Shown: positions 6,489-15,454 of the stretch, piece by piece
Numbering within the stretch: the stretch's first letter is position 1
Layout: each line of letters begins with the position of its first letter
Assembly (NCBI GenBank): GCA_038230275.1
Contig: JBBRNO010000037.1
Span: 1 to 48,360 of the forward strand
DNA: 48,360 nucleotides
Origin: JANXXV01 sp038230275
Lineage (GTDB): Bacteria > Acidobacteriota > Terriglobia > Bryobacterales > Bryobacteraceae
Reading direction: 5' to 3'
Position numbers and translations under genes: made by a program
Notes under the pieces: model-generated
Databases searched by the model: none
Seen by the model: the letters and a program-made list of their open reading frames with translations, nothing else
Told to the model about the DNA's origin: nothing

Positions 6489-8912
6489 ATGAAGATCATC
6501 GTCATTCTAGCGGCTGCTTCGCTTAGCGCTTTCGCAGCGTCTCCGGAACGAGCGCTGGCGATCCTGCAAGAGCGTTGCCAAGGCTGCCATGGCGAGGCGA
6601 TGGACATGTCCGGCCTGCGCTTGAACTCCCGCGAGGCCGTATTGAAGGGCGGCAAACACGGACCCGCCGTGCAGCCCGGTGATGCGGGTAATAGCCGTCT
6701 CTATCAGGCAGTGACGAAGGCGATCCAGCCCGCGATGCCGCCGGGCAAGCCACTCAGCGCCGATGAAATCGCGGTTCTGAAGGACTGGATCGATGCCGGC
6801 GCTCAATGGTCAGACAAACTGACCGCCGCGCCCAAGAGCCAGTGGTGGGCCTTTCAGAAACCGAAGCGCCCGGAAGTCCCGCGGATTGCCGGAGCCACGA
6901 ACCCCATTGATGCTCTTCTGCTGGCGAAGCTGCAGGCCAAGTCGTTAAAGCCTTCGCCTGAAGCGGACCGGCTGACCCTGGTGCGCCGCGCCTATTACGA
7001 TCTGCACGGTCTTCCACCCACTGCCGCACAAGCGCGGGCTTTTGTGGACAACCCTGCGCTGGATGCTTACGAGAAGCTGATTGACGAACTGCTGGCCTCT
7101 CCGCGTTACGGCGAGAAGTGGGGACGCCATTGGCTGGATCTGGTGCGCTACGGGGATACTTCCGGCTTTGAGCAAGACCCTTACAACCTGGAATCCTGGC
7201 GCTTCCGCGACTGGGTGATCAAGTCCTTCAACGCCGACAAGCCTTATGATCGCTTCGTCAAAGAACAACTGGCCGCCGATGAGCTCTGGCCGGAGAATCC
7301 GGAGGCTTGCACTGGCACCGGTTATTTCTGCGTCGGGGCGAACCGCGACATGCTCTTCAAGGTGGAAGATCAAAATCGGATTGAGACTTTGACCGACTTC
7401 GTGGATACCACATCTTCGGTGTTCCTTGGCCTAAGCGTTGGTTGCGCGCGCTGCCACGACCACAAGTTCGATCCCATCCCGCAGAAAGACTACTACCGCA
7501 TGCAGGCCATCTTCGCACCCGCCGTGAAGACTCGTGTGTTCCTGGACTACAACCCGGCGCGGAATTACGACCTGGCGGAAAACGGCAGGCAAGTGCGGCT
7601 GCGCCAGATTGGTGATGAGGTTGAGCGCATTCAGGCTGCGTCTAAGACGCGCGCTTTGGATGCCAAGCTCACCAATGTTTCCGATGCCACGCGCGTTGCG
7701 TTCCACACCGACGAAGGGAAGCGCACGCCTGAGCAGCAGGAGTTGGTGGAGGCGAACAAGAAGACGATCAAGGTGAGCGACGATGAAATTCGCGCGGGCC
7801 TGACCCAGGAAGAAGCCGAGCGGCTGCACTCGGTGGAGAAGCGGCTGGTCGGCATGTTCGCCGGATACAAGCCGCCGCCCATGTCGCCCGGGATTATGGA
7901 TATCGGCCGCGAGGCGCCGCGGACGTTCGTCGCCGTTCGCGGAAATCCGTTGGTCCGCGGAGATCGAGTGAACCCGGGATTTCTGACTGCCCTTGGCGGC
8001 GGCGATATTCCCGAGCCGCCGGAAGAGGCCACCACCACCTATCGCCGCAAGGCATTGGCCGAATGGATTGCGAGCCCGCAGAATCCAATGACGGCTCGGG
8101 TGATGGTCAATCGCATCTGGCAGTTCCACATGGGGCGCGGGATCGTGGCAACGCCCAGCGACTATGGCGTTCGCGGCACGCCGCCTTCGCATCCGGAATT
8201 GCTCGACTGGCTGGCCACTGAGTTTGTCGCGCGCGGCTGGTCCATGAAGCAGATGCACAAGGTGATTATGACGTCGGCCGTTTACCGCCGCAGTTCCTTC
8301 GAATCCCCAGAGGCGAAAGAGCGCGACCCGGAGAACATTCTGCTGTCGCACGGCAACCGGCGCCGCCTGGAAGCCGAAGAGATTCGCGATTCCATCCTGG
8401 CTGCGTCTGGCGATCTCAACCTCAAGATGGAAGGGATGCCGGTGGTGCCGCCGCTGGATAAAGACGAACTCTACGGAATTATCGGCGACCCAAACAGCGC
8501 GTGGGTAGTGTCGTCCGATGCTCGCGAGCACACACGGCGCAGCGTTTACCTGTTGAGCCGCCGTGCGTTCCGCGCACCAATGTTTGAACTGTTCGATAGC
8601 CCCGACGGCATCATGTCCTGTTCGCGGCGGGAGTCGAGCACGATTGCTCCGCAGTCGTTGACCATGCTCAACGGACGGTTTACGGTGGAACAATCGAAGT
8701 CGCTGGCGGCAAAGCTGGCGCAGGGGCCGGCGGCGGATCGGATCGATCAGGCTTGGGAGCATGTATTGAGCCGCAAGCCCACGGCGGAAGAGCGAACGGC
8801 TGCACAGAAGTTTCTGGATAAGCAACAGACGAACCTGGGCTCCGATGCGGCAGCGCTTCAGGAGTTGGGCCGGAGTCTTTTCAACCTAAACGAGTTTCTC
8901 TATGTGGATTAA
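6489..8912 (+). CDS. Exported cytochrome-c-like DUF1549/DUF1553 protein, copy A
   Basis: 807 aa with a signal peptide of about 16 residues. A planctomycete-type cytochrome domain follows (CQGCHG, haem-binding C30/C33/H34), then a DUF1549 domain (about 140-345, including LPPT, WGRHWLDLVRYGDTSG and a second CARCHDHKFDPI motif). DUF1553 fills roughly 520-780 (NPMTARVMVNRIW, RRLEAEEIRDSIL). Family function is unknown; members are exported and usually sit beside a DUF1501 gene, as here. The two CxxCH motifs suggest covalent haem in the periplasm. Closely related in layout to the gene at 10340-12946. Confidence 0.93.
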   Translation: MKIIVILAAASLSAFAASPERALAILQERCQGCHGEAMDMSGLRLNSREAVLKGGKHGPAVQPGDAGNSRLYQAVTKAIQPAMPPGKPLSADEIAVLKDWIDAGAQWSDKLTAAPKSQWWAFQKPKRPEVPRIAGATNPIDALLLAKLQAKSLKPSPEADRLTLVRRAYYDLHGLPPTAAQARAFVDNPALDAYEKLIDELLASPRYGEKWGRHWLDLVRYGDTSGFEQDPYNLESWRFRDWVIKSFNADKPYDRFVKEQLAADELWPENPEACTGTGYFCVGANRDMLFKVEDQNRIETLTDFVDTTSSVFLGLSVGCARCHDHKFDPIPQKDYYRMQAIFAPAVKTRVFLDYNPARNYDLAENGRQVRLRQIGDEVERIQAASKTRALDAKLTNVSDATRVAFHTDEGKRTPEQQELVEANKKTIKVSDDEIRAGLTQEEAERLHSVEKRLVGMFAGYKPPPMSPGIMDIGREAPRTFVAVRGNPLVRGDRVNPGFLTALGGGDIPEPPEEATTTYRRKALAEWIASPQNPMTARVMVNRIWQFHMGRGIVATPSDYGVRGTPPSHPELLDWLATEFVARGWSMKQMHKVIMTSAVYRRSSFESPEAKERDPENILLSHGNRRRLEAEEIRDSILAASGDLNLKMEGMPVVPPLDKDELYGIIGDPNSAWVVSSDAREHTRRSVYLLSRRAFRAPMFELFDSPDGIMSCSRRESSTIAPQSLTMLNGRFTVEQSKSLAAKLAQGPAADRIDQAWEHVLSRKPTAEERTAAQKFLDKQQTNLGSDAAALQELGRSLFNLNEFLYVD

Positions 8913-8927
8913 ACGTGTGGATTAAAC
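8904..8927. repeat. Tandem 11-base duplication across a gene junction
   Basis: GTGGATTAAAC occurs at 8904-8914 and again at 8917-8927, a 13-base period. The first copy contains the stop codon of the upstream DUF1549 gene (8910-8912) and the second abuts the ATG of the DUF1501 gene at 8928. It looks like a slippage duplication of the junction. No ribosome-binding site is evident between the copies and the ATG. Confidence 0.8.
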
Positions 8928-10340
8928 ATGTCGACTAGACGCGATTTTCTACTTCGTACCGGACATGGGTTTGGCGGCGCTGCGTTAGCATCGATGCTGC
9001 AGGGCGCGGCGTTCGGCGCGGCGACTAATCCGCTGGCGCCGAAGTTGCCGCCGCAAGCCGCGAAGGCGAAGAGTGTGATCTACCTCTTCATGCATGGCGG
9101 CGCCAGTCATGTGGATACTTTCGATCCGAAACCGGAACTGACGCGGATGAGCGGCAAGCCGATTTCCGCCGAGGCCGCGAAGGGACTGAAGACCAGCTTC
9201 ATCCACGACCCGACGAAGGCGCTGCTGCGAGGCAGTCCGTGGAAGTTTCAGCGGCGTGGAAAATCGGGCATCGAGGTGTCCGAACTTTACACTCACGTTG
9301 GCGGGCACATAGACGACATAGCGGTAATCCGGTCCTGTCACAGCGATCAGTTTGACCACGCACCGGCCATCTTTCTGCGCAACTCGGGTTCGCAGTTTCC
9401 CGGCCGGCCCTGCTTGGGTTCCTGGGTGACTTATGGCTTGGGAACGGAGAATCAAGATCTGCCCGCGTTTGTAGTAATGACGGATGGCTCAACCAAGAGT
9501 GGACCGCCGGCATATGGCGCGGGATTTCTGCCCCAGGTTTACCAGGGCACGGTGTTCCGCAGCGCGGCGAATCCGATGCTGAATCTGCGCACGCCCGCCG
9601 GTGTCACCAAGGAAGCGCAGCGCGAGACATTGGACTTCATCGCGCAGATGGATCGCAATCATCTGGCGAACAAGGGCGACGACTCTACGCTGGAGGCGCG
9701 GATTGCCAGCTACGAACTTGCCTACCGCATGCAGAGCGAAGCGCCAGATGCTGTCGACTTGACGAAGGAGTCTGAGGCCACGCGGAAGCTGTACGGCATT
9801 GATGAGGCGATCAGCGAAGACTTCGGGCAGAAGTGCCTGCTGGCGCGCCGTCTGGTGCAGCGCGGTGTTCGATTTATCCAGCTCTATTCAGGCACCCAGG
9901 TAGGCGACGACTGGGACAACGCGCATACCGATCTGACGGGATCGCACACGAAGATGTGCAAGAAGACGGACAAGCCGATTGCGGGGTTGCTGGCGGATTT
10001 GAAAGCGCATGGCTTGCTGGAATCCACGTTGGTCGTTTGGGGCTGTGAGTTCGGCCGGACGCCCTTATCGCAGGGCCAGAACGGGCGCGACCATCATCCC
10101 TACGGATTCACGATGTGGATGGCGGGCGGCGGGATCAAGGGCGGGCAGGTGATTGGCGCTACCGATGAGTTCGGCTTGCGCGCCGTTGAGAATCCCGTGG
10201 ACGCGCACGATGCGAACGCTTCCATTCTCAGATTGCTTGGCCTTGATCACACCAAGCTGACCTACCTTTATCAGGGCCGCGACATGCGGCTGACCGATGT
10301 CCACGGCGACAACGAGTTCACCAAACGCCTGATAACCTAG
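8928..10340 (+). CDS. Tat-exported DUF1501 protein, copy A
   Basis: 470 aa. The N terminus has a twin-arginine signal (STRRDFLL, then a hydrophobic stretch to about residue 30). The body has DUF1501 marks: FMHGGASHVDTFDPKPEL early on, IAVIRSCHSD, SGSQFPGRPCLGSW, and WGCEFGRTPLSQ with GRDHHPYGFTMWMAGGG near the end. The family belongs to the alkaline-phosphatase/sulfatase-like fold group by sequence resemblance, but no activity is established. It always travels with DUF1549/DUF1553 partners, so the two probably act together outside the cytoplasm. Confidence 0.93.
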   Translation: MSTRRDFLLRTGHGFGGAALASMLQGAAFGAATNPLAPKLPPQAAKAKSVIYLFMHGGASHVDTFDPKPELTRMSGKPISAEAAKGLKTSFIHDPTKALLRGSPWKFQRRGKSGIEVSELYTHVGGHIDDIAVIRSCHSDQFDHAPAIFLRNSGSQFPGRPCLGSWVTYGLGTENQDLPAFVVMTDGSTKSGPPAYGAGFLPQVYQGTVFRSAANPMLNLRTPAGVTKEAQRETLDFIAQMDRNHLANKGDDSTLEARIASYELAYRMQSEAPDAVDLTKESEATRKLYGIDEAISEDFGQKCLLARRLVQRGVRFIQLYSGTQVGDDWDNAHTDLTGSHTKMCKKTDKPIAGLLADLKAHGLLESTLVVWGCEFGRTPLSQGQNGRDHHPYGFTMWMAGGGIKGGQVIGATDEFGLRAVENPVDAHDANASILRLLGLDHTKLTYLYQGRDMRLTDVHGDNEFTKRLIT

Positions 10341-12946
10341 TGGACATGTGGCTTGGCCGGTGGATTCTCGCCCTGCTTGCGGCGTCGATTGGATTTGCGC
10401 AGCCCACTCCGGAACAAGTCGAATTCTTCGAGAAGAAGATCAGGCCGGTGCTGGCGGAGAAATGCTACGGCTGCCACAACGCGAAGCTGAAGACTCCGAT
10501 GGGCGGCCTGCGATTGGACTCGCGCGACGCGCTGCTGAAAGGTGGCGATAGCGGTCCTGCCATCATCGCCGGAGACCCGGCGCACAGCCGGTTGATCTCC
10601 GCGCTCTCATATAAAGAAGACCTGAAGATGCCGCCCACCGGGAAACTCTCCGATGAACAACGGGCCGACTTCAGCGCGTGGGTGGAAATGGGCGCGCCAG
10701 ATCCTCGCCTCGGTTCCATGGCGGTTGCTGAAAAGAAGCCTTACGACTTTTCAGCGGGACGGAAGTTCTGGGCATTTCAGCCGCTGGCCCGCGTTGCCGG
10801 AAATGGCATCGACCAGTTCATTGTTGAGAAGCTCGCCGCGCAAGGATTGCGTCCGGCGCCTCCCGCTGATCGGCGCGTGCTGCTGCGGCGCGTCACCTAC
10901 GATTTGACGGGCCTTCCTCCCACGCCGGAAGAGATCGCGGGGTTCTTGAGTGACAAGTCGCCGCATGCCTATGCGAAGGTGGTCGACCGGCTGTTGGCGT
11001 CTCCGCACTATGGCGAACGCTGGGGACGGCACTGGCTGGACCTGGTCCGGTACGCGGAGACGAACGGCCACGAATATGACGATGACAAGCTGGACGCCTG
11101 GCGTTACCGGGACTACATCATCCGGGCTTTCAATCAAGACGTTCCCTACGACCAATTGATTCGCGAACATATCGCTGGTGATTTGTTGACGAACAAACGG
11201 CTGAGCGCTGACGGCTCCGCGCTGGAATCGCCGCTGGGCACGTCCTTCTATTGGTTTGGGGAAGTGCTCAACAGCGCCACCGATTCGGTGAAGTCGCGGG
11301 CCGATGAAGTGGATAACCAAATCGACATCGTTGGCAAGACGTTTCAGGGTTTGACCGTTGCCTGCGCGCGCTGCCACGACCATAAGTTCGATCCGATTCC
11401 CACCGCCGGCTACTATGCCCTGGCCGGTGTGATGCACAGTACCGAGGTTCGGGAATCGGTAATCGATTCGCCGGCCCGCGCGAACGAGATTGAGGCGCTA
11501 CGCCAGCAGATCGCGCCCGTTTCAGCGGCTGCGGTTTCGCCTTCGCAGTTCGCCGATTGGCGGGTGTCCGGCGCGGCGTTCCACAATGCCCCGCAGCGGG
11601 GTATCGCCAATTCATCCGAGTCCGGCTCTGATCGTTTTGTGGGCACGCTGACGTCGCAGAAGTTTCGTATGCCTACGCTCTGGGTTCACGTACGTGTCGG
11701 GGGCACGAAGAGCGACGCCAAGCTGAAGGAGAACGGTCCGCTGCGTTTCACGCTGGTCGCCGATGGGTATAAGGCAATGCATCTGACATCGGATGGCGAC
11801 GATACGCCGCACTGGAAATCGATGCGCATGACGTTGGCCATCAACCGCATGTGTTACTTCGAAATCGTGGACCGCAGCCCGGACGGCCACATCATTGTGG
11901 ACAAGATTGTCTTCTCCGAATCGAAGGAACCGCCTGCCGAGGAAGCGCCGCCCGTCGTATTGCCGCCCCAGGTGGATGCCAAAATCCCGCCATCGGCGTT
12001 TGCCATGTTGGCCAGCGATTGGGAGTCTCACAACGTACGCATTCACATTCGCGGCAATCACAAGAATTTGGGGGAAGAGGTTCCGCGGCGATTCCTGCAA
12101 ATTGTCGGCGGTGAGAACCAGCAGCCGATCACCTCCGGCAGCGGCCGGATCGAGGTAGCCAACGCGATTGCAAATGCGGACAACCCACTGACCGCGCGCG
12201 TTATGGTGAACCGCATCTGGCAGCATCACTTCGGCTACGGCATTGTACGGTCGGTTGATAATTTCGGCAAGATGGGCGAGCGGCCGACGCACCCTGAGCT
12301 CTTAGATTTTCTGGCAGCCGAGTTTATCAAGAGCGGTTGGTCTATCAAGGCCATGCACCGCATGATGCTGTTGAGCGAAACGTATCAAATGTCGAGTAAG
12401 ACCGATGCCACCGCCGTGAAGGTCGATCCGGAGAACAAGCTTCTGCACCACATGCCGGTGCGGAGGTTGGAAGCCGAAGCGGTGCGCGATTCGATTCTGG
12501 CGATATCGGGACGTCTCGACCCTACTCTCTATGGCCCCAGTATTCCACCGTTCATCAGCAGTTATCAGGACGGGCGCGGGAAGCCGGTCAGCGGTCCTCT
12601 GGATGGCGCGGGACGCCGCAGCATTTACATCCAGGTGCGGCGCAACTTCCTGACTCCCATGTTCCTGGCGTTTGATTATCCGCTGCCGATTTCCACCATT
12701 GGCGCGCGCGGAACTTCCACTGTGCCATCGCAAGCGCTGATCATGATGAACAACGAATTCGTCACCAACCAGGCTGGCAAGTGGGCCGAGCGAAACGGCG
12801 GATTGACGCGCATGTATGAACAGGCATTCAGCCGTCCTCCAGACGCCAGGGAACAGAAGGAGATTGCGGAATTTCTGAAAGACCACACCTGGGCGGACTT
12901 GGCGCATGTCCTATTAAATTCACCGGAGTTTCTCTACCTGCAATGA
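10340..12946 (+). CDS. Exported cytochrome-c-like DUF1549/DUF1553 protein, copy B
   Basis: 868 aa, with a signal peptide to about residue 20. Haem motif CYGCHN (C42/C45/H46) opens the cytochrome domain. DUF1549 follows (LPPTPEEI, WGRHWLDLVRYAETNG, CARCHDHKFDPI). Between DUF1549 and DUF1553 lies an inserted beta-rich segment (about 430-540, with FRMPTLWVHVRVGG and CYFEIVDRSPDGHIIVD) that copy A lacks; it resembles a carbohydrate-binding-type sandwich, by inference only. DUF1553 resumes with NPLTARVMVNRIWQHHFG. Start is GTG at 10340 overlapping the previous stop (TAGTG); ATG at 10346 is an alternative. Confidence 0.92.
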   Translation: MDMWLGRWILALLAASIGFAQPTPEQVEFFEKKIRPVLAEKCYGCHNAKLKTPMGGLRLDSRDALLKGGDSGPAIIAGDPAHSRLISALSYKEDLKMPPTGKLSDEQRADFSAWVEMGAPDPRLGSMAVAEKKPYDFSAGRKFWAFQPLARVAGNGIDQFIVEKLAAQGLRPAPPADRRVLLRRVTYDLTGLPPTPEEIAGFLSDKSPHAYAKVVDRLLASPHYGERWGRHWLDLVRYAETNGHEYDDDKLDAWRYRDYIIRAFNQDVPYDQLIREHIAGDLLTNKRLSADGSALESPLGTSFYWFGEVLNSATDSVKSRADEVDNQIDIVGKTFQGLTVACARCHDHKFDPIPTAGYYALAGVMHSTEVRESVIDSPARANEIEALRQQIAPVSAAAVSPSQFADWRVSGAAFHNAPQRGIANSSESGSDRFVGTLTSQKFRMPTLWVHVRVGGTKSDAKLKENGPLRFTLVADGYKAMHLTSDGDDTPHWKSMRMTLAINRMCYFEIVDRSPDGHIIVDKIVFSESKEPPAEEAPPVVLPPQVDAKIPPSAFAMLASDWESHNVRIHIRGNHKNLGEEVPRRFLQIVGGENQQPITSGSGRIEVANAIANADNPLTARVMVNRIWQHHFGYGIVRSVDNFGKMGERPTHPELLDFLAAEFIKSGWSIKAMHRMMLLSETYQMSSKTDATAVKVDPENKLLHHMPVRRLEAEAVRDSILAISGRLDPTLYGPSIPPFISSYQDGRGKPVSGPLDGAGRRSIYIQVRRNFLTPMFLAFDYPLPISTIGARGTSTVPSQALIMMNNEFVTNQAGKWAERNGGLTRMYEQAFSRPPDAREQKEIAEFLKDHTWADLAHVLLNSPEFLYLQ

Positions 12947-14334
12947 TGACTCGACGCGAAGCACTCTGCCGTGGAGCGAATGGATTCGGAGGGCTGGCGC
13001 TTGCCACGCTACTTGCCGAGAAATCGAACGCGGCCGTGCGTGCGCCGCATCACCCGGCGAAAGCGAAATCGGTGATCTTCCTTTTTATGGATGGAGGACC
13101 GTCGCAGATTGACACCTTCGATCCCAAGCCGCGGCTGATTCAGGACAACGGTAAGCCGATTCCGTTGAAGACACCGACCACCGTTTTCAACATCAGCGAT
13201 AAGATGCTGGGGTCTCCTTTCCAGTTCAAGCAGCACGGGCAATCGGGTGCGTGGGTGAGCGAGTTGTTCCCCCACGTCGCCACCTGCGTGGACGATATGG
13301 CGATTGTGCGCTCCATGGTGGCGGACCATTCCGAGCATACCGCGGCGAACTACTTCATGCATTCCGGCTCTGGCTTTCAAGGCCGCCCCAGCATGGGCGG
13401 ATGGGTGAATTACGGGCTGGGCAGCGAGTGCGACAATTTGCCGGGTTTCATCATCCTGGAGAGCGGACTGGTTCCGCCTGGCGGCCTGGACCTATTCGGC
13501 AGCGGATTTCTTCCAGCCAGCTACCAGGGCACCTTGTTCCGCAAAGGCGCGCATCCGGTGGCCGATCTGGAACCGCGCGAATCTTCCGTCGCCCTGCAGC
13601 AGAGCAAGCTGGGCCTGTTGAAGAAGTTGAATCAGGGCGTGTTGGAACGCTTCGCCGGCGTGAGCGAAGTGGAGGCGACCATCAGCAACTACGAACTCGC
13701 GTTCCGCATGCAAACCGAAGTTCCGCGATTGCTGGACTGGTCCGGCGAATCGGAAGCAACGAAGAAGATGTACGGCATTGATGAGCCGGATACCGATGAA
13801 TTCGGCAGGGAGTGTTTGATTGCGCGCCGGCTTGTGGAGCGAGGCGTGCGGTTCATCGAACTGCTGACTCCGGCCCGCAAGGGTTTCGATCGTTGGGATC
13901 AGCACGGCAACCTGGAAGACGGCCACCGCACCAATTCCAAGGCTGTGGACCAACCGATTGCCGCCTTGCTGAAGGACTTGAAAGGGCGCGGCTTGCTGGA
14001 CCAGACGCTGGTGCTATGGGGCGGGGAATTCGGCCGGACTCCGTGTGCGCAGATTCCGGACGGTGGTTATACGAAAGCAGTGGGCCGGGATCACAATCCG
14101 TTCGGCTTCACTATGTGGATGGCCGGCGGCGGCGTCAAAGGTGGCATTGTGCACGGGGCGACGGATGAGTTCGGCTACTACGCGGTGGAAGACAAAGTTC
14201 ACGTGCATGACTTGCACGCGACGATTCTCCATTTGCTGGGACTCGATCACAAACGGCTGACGTACCGCTTCAGTGGACGCGATATGCGGCTGACCGATGT
14301 AGCCGGCGAACTGGTTCCCAAGCTGATGGCGTAG
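12943..14334 (+). CDS. Tat-exported DUF1501 protein, copy B
   Basis: 463 aa, overlapping the previous gene by ATGA. Tat signal TRREAL followed by a hydrophobic stretch. DUF1501 landmarks: FMDGGPSQIDTFDPKPRL, GSGFQGRPSMGGW, WGGEFGRTPCAQ, GRDHNPFGFTMWMAGGG and a closing YRFSGRDMRLTDV. It parallels copy A along its length, so the two gene pairs are probably an old tandem duplication that has diverged. A second ATG at 12946 is equally possible as start. Confidence 0.93.
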   Translation: MMTRREALCRGANGFGGLALATLLAEKSNAAVRAPHHPAKAKSVIFLFMDGGPSQIDTFDPKPRLIQDNGKPIPLKTPTTVFNISDKMLGSPFQFKQHGQSGAWVSELFPHVATCVDDMAIVRSMVADHSEHTAANYFMHSGSGFQGRPSMGGWVNYGLGSECDNLPGFIILESGLVPPGGLDLFGSGFLPASYQGTLFRKGAHPVADLEPRESSVALQQSKLGLLKKLNQGVLERFAGVSEVEATISNYELAFRMQTEVPRLLDWSGESEATKKMYGIDEPDTDEFGRECLIARRLVERGVRFIELLTPARKGFDRWDQHGNLEDGHRTNSKAVDQPIAALLKDLKGRGLLDQTLVLWGGEFGRTPCAQIPDGGYTKAVGRDHNPFGFTMWMAGGGVKGGIVHGATDEFGYYAVEDKVHVHDLHATILHLLGLDHKRLTYRFSGRDMRLTDVAGELVPKLMA

Positions 14335-14343
14335 AGCGCGCGG

Positions 14344-15435
14344 CTACGGAGCTGCCGGCGGCTTGACCTCTGAAGGCTGTATGGGAACTTCCTTTTCCTT
14401 CAATTCTTTTTCCTTCAGCTCTTTCTCTTTCTGCTCCATCGCTTTCTTGCCGAAGCGTGGCGCCCTGACGACGGGCTTGGCGCTTGCCATCTCCGTGTAG
14501 ATCTTGATGATCCGTTCCTTCTGCGCCGGATCTAGAATCAGGTAACGGTGTTTGCCTTGCGCGGACGGCGTGAACTCTGTGCGGCCGTCATCCAGCACCG
14601 TGATGGTTCCCGGATCGGACAGCTTGAAATACTCGTCCTTGGAATGAACCGCATAGAGTACTGTGCTCATATCGCCGGAAGGGGCATCGTACGGCATCGG
14701 CTGGAAGGCTTTGTAGGCGTCGACCACGGGATGCGCGGGGGACCAGGCGAAATCCTTTTCGATGCTGGAAGCAGGGAAGGGGAGCGCCTCGCCGATTTCG
14801 GAACCCGAAATGACTATCGGCGTTGGCCATTCGGCGAACAGCTTACGCGCCGCTGGAATGTCCGTCTTGATGTTGAACTCCGGCTTGCCGTCCGGGAACG
14901 CGCCGCCGGTCATCGCCAGGAAGCGGCACTTGGCGGTTACCAAATCCTTGAAGCCGGGCAGATCCAGCACCTGCGCGAAATTGGTGGCCGGGCCCGCTAG
15001 AATCGCGACGGAGTTCTGGTCGTATTGCGATGTGAACGCGTTGCGGATCAGCGCCGGAACTTCCGCGGTATCGTTCAGTTCGTGGATGCCATGGGCGTAC
15101 AGCGGTTTACCTTCGGCAGTCATTTTCGCCAGCGGCACCGCGAGCATCGGCGTCTCTTCTTTGGTCTTTCCGTTGCTGGCCAGTCCGACTGGCAGTGTCC
15201 GTCCAACGCCGCCGAACCCGCCGTTCACGGCACCGGCGTAGAAGCGGCCTACGGCTTCGCAGTATGCGGCGGAACTGAGATTGGCGCGGCTAACACTCAC
15301 CGAGATCACACGGGCTTCGTTCTTTCCATCGAAGCCGTAAAGCAGCGCCAGTGCCAGCGCACCGTCAATGCTGGAACCCATGTCAGAGTCGAAGACGATC
15401 CCGACGGGGGGCTTTGCTTGTCCTTGAAACTGCAT
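14344..15435 (-). CDS. Nucleoside-hydrolase-like protein with altered metal motif
   Basis: 363 aa. The fold is that of inosine/uridine-preferring nucleoside hydrolases: an N-terminal aspartate motif, a central AILAGPATNFAQVL segment and FLAMTGGAFPDGKPEFN. The Ca2+/catalytic motif, normally DxDxxxDD, reads DSDMGSSIDGALAL here, with extra residues and only one Asp at the usual pair. Activity may be changed or lost. The C terminus has a KEKELKEKELKEKE repeat. No signal peptide is visible, unlike its neighbours. It is last in a minus-strand run, 19 bases after the DUF1552 gene. Confidence 0.82.
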   Translation of the reverse strand: MQFQGQAKPPVGIVFDSDMGSSIDGALALALLYGFDGKNEARVISVSVSRANLSSAAYCEAVGRFYAGAVNGGFGGVGRTLPVGLASNGKTKEETPMLAVPLAKMTAEGKPLYAHGIHELNDTAEVPALIRNAFTSQYDQNSVAILAGPATNFAQVLDLPGFKDLVTAKCRFLAMTGGAFPDGKPEFNIKTDIPAARKLFAEWPTPIVISGSEIGEALPFPASSIEKDFAWSPAHPVVDAYKAFQPMPYDAPSGDMSTVLYAVHSKDEYFKLSDPGTITVLDDGRTEFTPSAQGKHRYLILDPAQKERIIKIYTEMASAKPVVRAPRFGKKAMEQKEKELKEKELKEKEVPIQPSEVKPPAAP

Positions 15436-15454
15436 AGTCGCCTTGGGAACCGCC

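Noticed and set aside
7431..8825. Long minus-strand open frame (464 codons) opposite the first DUF1549/DUF1553 gene
   Set aside because: It is the antisense of a strongly conserved gene; its translation is His/Arg/Leu-rich with no family pattern, as expected from GC-rich third positions.
8928..10340. Annotating the DUF1501 proteins as sulfatases or phosphatases
   Set aside because: The fold group is related, but the Cys/Ser-x-Pro-x-Arg sulfatase motif and a full metal set are not visible.
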